From positions 310,001 through 374,000 of the forward strand of contig NZ_CANLKW010000003.1 of NCBI RefSeq assembly GCF_947491795.1: a stretch of 64,000 nt of DNA. Reading direction: 5' to 3'. This DNA is from an uncultured Roseobacter sp. GTDB taxonomy: Bacteria; Pseudomonadota; Alphaproteobacteria; Rhodobacterales; Rhodobacteraceae. The notes under the pieces were generated by a model. The model had not been told where the DNA came from. It ran no database searches and worked only from the letters and a program-made list of their open reading frames with translations. The position numbers and the translations under genes were made by a program. The stretch's first letter is position 1; the number at the start of each line of letters is the position of its first letter. Positions 58,318 to 64,000 of this stretch are shown here, piece by piece.

Positions 58318-59402
58318 CAGGCCGCCTCCCCCTGTGGTGCAATCCGCCAGTCATCGGCGTACACATTGATACCTTTGGGATCGAAAGTGATGCGGGCCAT
58401 ATCGGCAGAAAAGTCATCACCTTCTCCCGCGATTGCACTGATCCGGTTGCCATCCACATCCAGCCGCACGATTTTATGACGCCCGACATCTTCCACCCGC
58501 GTGATGCGGGCTGGCAAACCGCTTTCGGCATGCCCGATGCGGATAAACTCGGGGCGAACGCCAACCTGCAGACGCCCACCTGACGGCGCATAGGCTGCGC
58601 CCAGCGGAACGCGTGTCCCCGCAATCCGGGCCGTATGGCCGTCAATCTCGGCATCAAAGAGGTTCATACCCGGCGAGCCGATGAAATACCCGACAAAGGT
58701 GTGTGCAGGGCGTTCAAAGAGCTCCTGCGGTGTGCCGATCTGCACAACGCGTCCGTCATACATGACCACCACCTTGTCGGCGAAAGTCAACGCCTCGGTC
58801 TGGTCGTGCGTGACGTAAATCATGGTGTGTCCGAACTCATGGTGCAGCGATTTCAGCTGCGTTCTGAGTTCCCATTTCATATGCGGATCGATCACTGTCA
58901 GCGGCTCGTCAAAGAGCAGGGCGTTAACATCCTCACGCACCATGCCGCGTCCGAGCGATATTTTCTGTTTAGCGTCCGCGGTCAGACCACGCGCCTTGCG
59001 ATCCAGCTCGGCCTCCATACCAATCATCTGAGCGATCTGGTTGACACGTTGCGCGACATAAGAGGCGTCCTCTCCACGATTACGCAGCGGGAAAGCCAGG
59101 TTGTCGCGCACTGTCATCGTGTCATAAACGACCGGAAACTGGAAAACCTGAGCAATATTGCGCTCTGCAGTCGGCGCCTCTGTGACATCCTGATCATTAA
59201 AGAGGATCCGGCCCTGGCTTGGATGCAGCAAACCGGAAATAATGTTCAGCAGGGTCGACTTTCCGCACCCCGAAGCGCCCAGCAGGGCATAGGCCTCGCC
59301 GTCAACCCAGTCGTGGTTCAACTCCTTGAGCGCAAAATCATCCTCTGACTTTGGATTGGGCAGGTAAGAATGCGCCAGATTATCAAGCGTGATTTTCGCC
59401 AT
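58317..59402 (-). CDS. glpT: Glycerol ABC transporter ATP-binding protein GlpT, degenerate signature
   Basis: 361-residue MalK-like ATPase with C-terminal TOBE/OB domain. Walker A GASGCGKS (42-49), Walker B LLFDEP (162-167) and H-loop His199 (YVTHDQ) are intact, but the ABC signature reads LTADAKQ (140-146) instead of LSGGQ. It is expected to pair with GlpS. Start at 59402 (MAKITLDN) directly overlaps the glpS stop (TAATG); an upstream open stretch to 59540 lies inside glpS and is not used. This GlpT is unrelated to the E. coli glycerol-3-P antiporter of that name. Confidence 0.9.
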   Translation of the reverse strand: MAKITLDNLAHSYLPNPKSEDDFALKELNHDWVDGEAYALLGASGCGKSTLLNIISGLLHPSQGRILFNDQDVTEAPTAERNIAQVFQFPVVYDTMTVRDNLAFPLRNRGEDASYVAQRVNQIAQMIGMEAELDRKARGLTADAKQKISLGRGMVREDVNALLFDEPLTVIDPHMKWELRTQLKSLHHEFGHTMIYVTHDQTEALTFADKVVVMYDGRVVQIGTPQELFERPAHTFVGYFIGSPGMNLFDAEIDGHTARIAGTRVPLGAAYAPSGGRLQVGVRPEFIRIGHAESGLPARITRVEDVGRHKIVRLDVDGNRISAIAGEGDDFSADMARITFDPKGINVYADDWRIAPQGEAA

Positions 59403-60490
59403 TATGCCGCCTCCGCATAGGGGGCTGCGGATACCAGCGCACCGTCTTTTGCAAACAGATAGACATGTGCCGGGTCCAGATAGACCGACAGGTCCTGACC
59501 AGGCTGCAGGCTGTGCACACCATGAACGAGCCCGACCCATCGCGCGCCATGGTGATCCAGATGCACAAATGTTTCAGAGCCGGTGATCTCTGTGACGCTC
59601 AGCTTTGTATCAAACCGCATCGTCCCCGCCACGTGCGGCGCGAGCTCGAGGTGATTTGGCCGAAATCCGGCAGTGTATTCGCCGTCTGCAAGGCCAGCCG
59701 CACCCGCTGGTACCGGGGTTGTCTGATCCGAGCCAAACTTCAGTTCGTGCCCGCGCTTGTTCACAGTCAGGAAATTCATGGGCGGATCGGAAAAAACCCG
59801 TGCAGTTGTTGCGTTGACGGGCCGGCGATAAACCGAAGGTGTCAGACCGAACTGCGTGACCCGCCCCTCCCACAAGGCCGCGGTGTTTCCACCAAGCAGC
59901 AGCGCTTCTTCGGGTTCTGTGGTTGCGTAGACAAAGATCGATCCGGATTCTTCAAAAATGCGGGGAATCTCCGCGCGCAGTTCCTCGCGCAGCTTATAAT
60001 CAAGGTTGGCCAGCGGCTCATCCAACAGCACAAGTCCTGCGTTTTTCACCAGTGCGCGGGCAAGGGCACAGCGCTGCTGCTGTCCACCGGAAAGCTCCAG
60101 CGGCTTTCGTTTCAGCATCGGTGTCAGCTGCATCAGCTCAGCGGTTTCCCGGACGCGCGCATCGATTTCCTTGCGGGATTGCCCCAGCAGCCGCATGGGA
60201 GATGCGATGTTATCATATACTGTCATCGACGGATAATTGATGAACTGCTGATACACCATGGCCACTTTGCGGTCCTGGACACGCACACCGGTAACGTCGT
60301 CACCATTCCAGATAACACGCCCCGTCGCCGGCACATCCAGCCCGGCCATCAGCCGCATCAGGGTTGTTTTGCCCGAAAGCGTTGGCCCAAGAAGCACATT
60401 CATTGTGCCTCTCTGCAATTCAAGATCAGTCGGATGGATATGAGTATCCGCACCGACAGTTTTCGACACTCCCTCAAGTACCAGGGTCAT
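59402..60490 (-). CDS. glpS: Glycerol ABC transporter ATP-binding protein GlpS, H-loop His missing
   Basis: 362-residue MalK-like ATPase with C-terminal TOBE domain. Walker A GPTLSGKT (35-42), signature LSGGQ (133-137) and Walker B LVLLDEP (153-159) are intact. The H-loop segment, normally YVTHDQ, reads YATTEP, so Thr191 stands where the switch His should be. It should form a heterodimer with GlpT. Start at 60490 is set by GGGGAGG upstream; the frame is open to 60646 inside glpD. Confidence 0.9.
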   Translation of the reverse strand: MTLVLEGVSKTVGADTHIHPTDLELQRGTMNVLLGPTLSGKTTLMRLMAGLDVPATGRVIWNGDDVTGVRVQDRKVAMVYQQFINYPSMTVYDNIASPMRLLGQSRKEIDARVRETAELMQLTPMLKRKPLELSGGQQQRCALARALVKNAGLVLLDEPLANLDYKLREELRAEIPRIFEESGSIFVYATTEPEEALLLGGNTAALWEGRVTQFGLTPSVYRRPVNATTARVFSDPPMNFLTVNKRGHELKFGSDQTTPVPAGAAGLADGEYTAGFRPNHLELAPHVAGTMRFDTKLSVTEITGSETFVHLDHHGARWVGLVHGVHSLQPGQDLSVYLDPAHVYLFAKDGALVSAAPYAEAA

Positions 60491-60506
60491 GTCATCCTCC
60501 CCCCGT

Positions 60507-62105
60507 TTATTCTGCGGCCTCCGGCTGCAGAGAAGGCCATTCCGATCGCATAAATGCGTCCAGATCAGCCACTTCATCGTCGTTGAGCCTGAGCCCCAGT
60601 TTGTTCCTGCGCCAGACGACATCCTCGGCAGTGCGCGCGTATTCACGTGTCATCAGCCAGCGCACCTCACGCTCGGTCAGTGTCGCGCCGAAAGACCTGC
60701 CCAGTCCAGCTTCATCTGCAACATCGCCCAGAACATTCCAGCTGTCCGTGCCATATGCGCGGACCAGACGACGGGCCCAGAAGTCGGACAGAAACGGATA
60801 ATCCTCGAGCAGACGCGTCACCAGTGTATCAAATCCACCCACAGCAAAATCGCCACCTGGTAAGGGCACACCCGCCGTCCAGTGACCTGAAGTACCGGCA
60901 AAAAACGGCACGATCTTCTCCATCGCGTCTTCAGCCAGCTTTCGGTAGGTGGTGATCTTGCCGCCGAACACGTTCAGGATCGGCGCGCCTCCGGTGTCAT
61001 CAACTTTGAGCGTATAGTCGCGGGTTGCTGCGGTCGCGCTGCTCGCACCATCGTCATAAAGCGGCCGCACGCCGGAATAGCTCCAGACCACATCATCCGC
61101 CTTTATATCTTTTTTAAGATACTGATTTACAAAATTAATCAGGTAGTCCCGCTCTTCGACGGAACACTCCGGACGCTTGTCAGGGTCTGCATGTTCCGCA
61201 TCCGTAGTGCCGATCAGCGTAAAATCGGTTTCATACGGGATTGCAAAGATGATACGGCCATCAGTGCCCTGGAAAAAATAGCATTTGTCGTGATCGTAGA
61301 GCCGTTTCGTCACGATATGACTGCCGCGCACCAGACGAACCCCTTCCGAGGAATTGATCCTGACTTTCTGCTGAATGATGTCGCCAACCCATGGGCCGCC
61401 TGCGTTCACAAGCAGTTTTGCAGACTGCGTTTTCTGCTCTCCGCTCAGTGTGTCCTCGGTCACGATCTCCCAGACTTCGCCGACGCGGGATGCAGAAACG
61501 ACCTTCGTGCGCACCATTATGTCGGCACCACGGTTTTCCGCATCCCGGGCGTTCAGAACAACAAGCCGGGAATCCTCGATCCAGCAATCGGAATACTCAT
61601 AGGCTTTTTGAAACCGATCCTCGATCGGTGCGCCCTCGGCTGTGCCACTCAGCGAAAGCGTTGTGGTCGCGGGCAGAATTTTGCGCCCCCCGAGACTGTC
61701 ATAAAGAAACAGACCGAACCGTATCAGCCAGGCAGGTCGGCGCCCTTTCATCCATGGCATAACCGTGTTGAGAATACGCGATGTGGGGGTGCTGCCCTCA
61801 AACCGCATTTCCGGGTGGTACGGCAGGACGAAACGCATCGGCCAGCTGATATGAGGCATCGCCCGCAACAGTGTCTCCCGCTCGGCGAGCGCATGCCGAA
61901 CCAGGCGGACTTCAAAATATTCAAGATAGCGCAGACCGCCGTGAAAAAGCTTGGTAGATGCAGAGGACGTGGCAGAGGCAAGATCGTTCATCTCAGCCAA
62001 AGCGACGCTCAGACCCCGGCCCGCCGCGTCCCGCGCGATGCCGCAGCCATTAATCCCGCCGCCGATGACAAAAACATCGTAAACTGACTTGTCTGCTTCC
62101 GACAA
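60507..62105 (-). CDS. glpD: Glycerol-3-phosphate dehydrogenase (FAD)
   Basis: 532-residue aerobic GlpD flavoprotein of the membrane surface, oxidising glycerol-3-P to DHAP and passing electrons to quinone. VIGGGINGCGIARDAAGRG is the FAD-binding motif, KLFHGGLRYLE a GlpD signature, and VFGGKITTYRKLAEDA the C-terminal FAD contact. Start set at TTG 62105 because GGGAGGG lies 4 bases upstream; GTG 62132 is in frame but has a poorly spaced site. First gene of the glycerol operon, diverging from glpR. Confidence 0.94.
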   Translation of the reverse strand: MSEADKSVYDVFVIGGGINGCGIARDAAGRGLSVALAEMNDLASATSSASTKLFHGGLRYLEYFEVRLVRHALAERETLLRAMPHISWPMRFVLPYHPEMRFEGSTPTSRILNTVMPWMKGRRPAWLIRFGLFLYDSLGGRKILPATTTLSLSGTAEGAPIEDRFQKAYEYSDCWIEDSRLVVLNARDAENRGADIMVRTKVVSASRVGEVWEIVTEDTLSGEQKTQSAKLLVNAGGPWVGDIIQQKVRINSSEGVRLVRGSHIVTKRLYDHDKCYFFQGTDGRIIFAIPYETDFTLIGTTDAEHADPDKRPECSVEERDYLINFVNQYLKKDIKADDVVWSYSGVRPLYDDGASSATAATRDYTLKVDDTGGAPILNVFGGKITTYRKLAEDAMEKIVPFFAGTSGHWTAGVPLPGGDFAVGGFDTLVTRLLEDYPFLSDFWARRLVRAYGTDSWNVLGDVADEAGLGRSFGATLTEREVRWLMTREYARTAEDVVWRRNKLGLRLNDDEVADLDAFMRSEWPSLQPEAAE

Positions 62106-62175
62106 AAGTCCCTCCCGGTTCTCCGAAATCACCCTGAAAGGCGTACCTCAGTGAATGTGCGTTTTCAAGTTAATA

Positions 62176-62206
62176 TTTTCGCTTTTGTTCGTTTTTGCAT
62201 TTTCGA
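62176..62206. promoter_or_regulatory. Candidate GlpR operator repeats
   Basis: The divergent glpD-glpR region (62106-62397, about 290 bases) holds a T-rich block with repeated TTCG cores: TTTTCG (62176-62181), GTTCG (62187-62191) and TTTTCG (62200-62205). DeoR-type GlpR proteins bind such TTCG-containing repeats, here just upstream of a minus-strand TTGAAA that could be the glpD -35. The rest of the region shows no other feature. Confidence 0.45.
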
Positions 62207-62397
62207 ACTGGGAAATCCAGCGCCCGATCCACGGCAAAAGCAAACTGAAATCGCAGCGCGTTGAATCCAATAAATAAATTGCTTCTGCCAGGTATCAGCG
62301 ATCAGGCCAGAAACAACCCGAAAACCCCGGATCCAGTGTTCACCATTGATAACAGGCACATTGTCGACCACAATTGACGCTGTAGGAGGCAGCATTC

Positions 62398-63159
62398 ATG
62401 TCCCAGACTTTCAGGCACCCCGACATCCTTGATATTGCAAGGCGGGAGGGAAAAGTAACGGTGGAGCAACTGGCCGCTCACTTTGGCGTCACGCTGCAGA
62501 CGATCCGTCGGGATCTTACCGAGCTGGCAGAAGCGAACAAACTCGAACGTGTGCATGGTGGCGCGATTTTACCGTCCGGTACTACGAACATCGGGTACGA
62601 CGAGCGTCGCAATCTCAATGAGACGGCAAAGCTGTCTATCGCAAAGGCCTGCGCTGAACATATACCAGAGGGGTGTTCGATTTTTCTCAACATCGGCACC
62701 AGCACAGAGGCCGTCGCGCGGCAGTTATTGCGGCACCGGGATCTGATGGTCGTCACAAACAATATGAACGTCGCAAACATCCTCGTCGAGAACCCGGACT
62801 GCCAGGTGATCGTGACCGGCGGCACAGTAAGACGTGCGGACGGTGGACTGGTCGGAAACATTACCATCGACACGATCCGCCAGTTCAAATTTGATATCGC
62901 CGTGATCGGTTGCTCTGCGATGGACACCGATGGCGATCTGCTCGATTTCGACACCCAGGAAGTCGGCGTCAGCCAGACCATTATTTCACAATCGCGCAAA
63001 GCCTTCCTGGTTGCTGACCATTCCAAATTCGCACGAACCGCGCCCGCGCGTATTGCATCAATGCGATCGCTTGCAACCATTTTCACAGACAAGCCATTGC
63101 CCGACGACCTGGCCCGCAGGTGCCGCTCGTGGGATACCGGGGTTTTCGTGGCCGGGTGA
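62398..63159 (+). CDS. glpR: DeoR-family glycerol regulon repressor
   Basis: 253-residue DeoR-family regulator. The N-terminal winged helix (about 7-62: ILDIARREGKVTVEQLAAHF, then QTIRRDLTELAEANKLERVHGGA) includes the family signature. The C-terminal sensor domain has IFLNIGTSTEAVARQL and a DADGDLLDF-like MDTDGDLLDFDTQEVG. The expected effector is glycerol-3-phosphate. GTAGGAGG precedes the ATG. It diverges from glpD, and its stop is embedded in a small hairpin shared with the convergent gene. Confidence 0.92.
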   Translation: MSQTFRHPDILDIARREGKVTVEQLAAHFGVTLQTIRRDLTELAEANKLERVHGGAILPSGTTNIGYDERRNLNETAKLSIAKACAEHIPEGCSIFLNIGTSTEAVARQLLRHRDLMVVTNNMNVANILVENPDCQVIVTGGTVRRADGGLVGNITIDTIRQFKFDIAVIGCSAMDTDGDLLDFDTQEVGVSQTIISQSRKAFLVADHSKFARTAPARIASMRSLATIFTDKPLPDDLARRCRSWDTGVFVAG

Positions 63160-63168
63160 TTACCCGGC
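63151..63168. other. Hairpin over two convergent stop codons
   Basis: GCCGGGT, 4 bases, ACCCGGC. It contains the glpR TGA and the TAA of the creatininase-family gene, which abut. It could act as a compact two-way 3' end, though no T-runs flank it. Confidence 0.4.
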
Positions 63169-63948
63169 GCGGCCCACAGTCGGCGGCACTGCCATCTTTT
63201 CCAGTCCACGCAGCATCTGAATAAACCCCCGCACCTGGTGGTGGGCAGTCGTCCGCCCTTTCTGCGCGCTCGCAAGGTGGGCTTCGCCTGTGACGCCATC
63301 AGGGTTCAGATCGGATGCGACCCAACCATAGGCGACCGGCCCGACCGGCGATATCTCAGACGTTTCTGCCGACGATCGGAAGTCGCGGGCGGCTTCCATG
63401 TCCACTGTTTCGGGGCGGAAGGCCAGCATCAGTGACGTCTCAACATCCCCCCCGTGCAATCCGTGAGCCAGCTCATGTTCTGAATACAGCCCGTCCGGAA
63501 ACCCAAAGGCACCCCATTGACACCGGACGGCCAGCATTCCCGCATCAATCCGCAACCGGCGTACCAGCACAGAGAGCAGATCAGAATTCCCGCCATGACT
63601 GTTCACAAATACGATTTTCCGTATCCCCGTTGCGGCGACGGACAAAGCAATATCTGACCACAGGGCAAGAGCGGTCTCGGCGCTGAGAGTGATAGTGCCA
63701 GCAACAGCCGCATGTTCATCAGATTTTCCAACGGCCTGAACAGGGAGAATACAGATGTCAGGTCCGGTGGTGTTCTGGCGCCGCAGCTCCTCAAGCATCC
63801 CCTCGGCAATCATGCTGTCCGTTCCCGTCGGCAGGTGCGGGCCGTGTTGCTCAATGGCGGCAACTGGCACAATCGCTATCGTGCGCGCAGGGTCAGCTTT
63901 CTGAAAGTCACCGGCACGCATCGCGACCCAGTCCAGCGTTTGCCCCAT
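63160..63948 (-). CDS. Creatininase-family metal amidohydrolase
   Basis: 262-residue member of the creatininase/ArfB family of cyclic-amide hydrolases. Metal-site segments are VAAIEQHGPHLPTGTDSMIAEG (Glu, His, Asp), VNSHGGNSDLL and HGLHGGDVETSLML. Start placed at ATG 63948, with AGGA 7 bases upstream, but the same frame is open from there to the window edge, so the real N-terminus may lie outside. Substrate unknown; family members act on creatinine, formamidopyrimidines or peptide-like amides. Confidence 0.85.
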   Translation of the reverse strand: MGQTLDWVAMRAGDFQKADPARTIAIVPVAAIEQHGPHLPTGTDSMIAEGMLEELRRQNTTGPDICILPVQAVGKSDEHAAVAGTITLSAETALALWSDIALSVAATGIRKIVFVNSHGGNSDLLSVLVRRLRIDAGMLAVRCQWGAFGFPDGLYSEHELAHGLHGGDVETSLMLAFRPETVDMEAARDFRSSAETSEISPVGPVAYGWVASDLNPDGVTGEAHLASAQKGRTTAHHQVRGFIQMLRGLEKMAVPPTVGRAG

Positions 63949-64000
63949 CACACGTTCCTTTTCTTGCGGGAAAACATCATCGGGACGGTTCCATGTAATG

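Overview
The window is a 64 kb stretch of high-GC, gene-dense chromosome. It looks like an aerobic alphaproteobacterium of the Rhodobacteraceae (Roseobacter-type). The grounds are inference from gene content and protein resemblance: the ABC-type glycerol uptake operon glpDSTPQ-V, the Entner-Doudoroff/glycogen block, ABC xylose and galactoside uptake, and the tryptophan-to-anthraniloyl-CoA route. No similarity search was possible. I see no rRNA, tRNA, CRISPR array, insertion sequence or phage gene. No gene-free stretch exceeds 300 bases.

Layout. (1) 14-802: znuB, the end of a zinc-uptake operon. (2) 818-9525, minus strand: a probable single operon of 2-aminobenzoate-CoA ligase, kynA, kynU, a branched-chain-type ABC transporter (binding protein, livH, livM, livG, livF) and a RidA-fold protein. 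It would take up an amino-acid-like or aromatic compound and convert tryptophan/kynurenine to anthraniloyl-CoA. (3) 9791-22629: a galactoside locus. An IclR regulator and a UgpC/MalK-type ATPase (minus) diverge from a long plus-strand operon of binding protein, two permeases (with an MmcQ/YjbR gene between them), alpha-galactosidase, an SDR, dgoK, dgoA, a lactonase and a GH42 beta-galactosidase. This is oligogalactoside uptake, hydrolysis and most of the De Ley-Doudoroff galactose pathway. (4) 22608-30928: xylose locus, xylFHGBA plus glucokinase (minus), diverging from a ROK-family regulator. (5) 30925-33737: a secreted VCBS/UnbV repeat protein and a di-haem cytochrome c peroxidase, convergent. 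(6) 33813-51539, minus strand: gap, edd, eda, a PfkB sugar kinase, glgP, glgB, glgC, glgA, glgX, malQ, pgm, so storage polysaccharide is placed next to the lower Entner-Doudoroff pathway. (7) 51746-63159: glycerol regulon glpD-glpS-glpT-glpP-glpQ-small membrane protein-glpV-glpK-Fe-type alcohol dehydrogenase (minus), diverging from glpR (plus). (8) 63160-63948: a creatininase-family hydrolase whose reading frame is open to the window edge.

How it fits together. Four ABC uptake systems feed glyceraldehyde-3-phosphate, pyruvate and hexose-phosphate pools, and the glg genes store excess glucose-1-phosphate. The points I find most worth attention are: the two glycerol ATPases carry complementary defects that predict one consensus and one degenerate ATP site; all four binding-protein genes are followed at once by a GC-rich hairpin; the kyn operon has a 34-bp palindrome at its promoter and a 46-codon upstream frame overlapping its first gene; the SDR of the galactose operon has Asn in place of the catalytic Lys; the alcohol dehydrogenase lacks one metal-ligand His; and the ROK regulator is translationally coupled to the secreted VCBS/UnbV protein.
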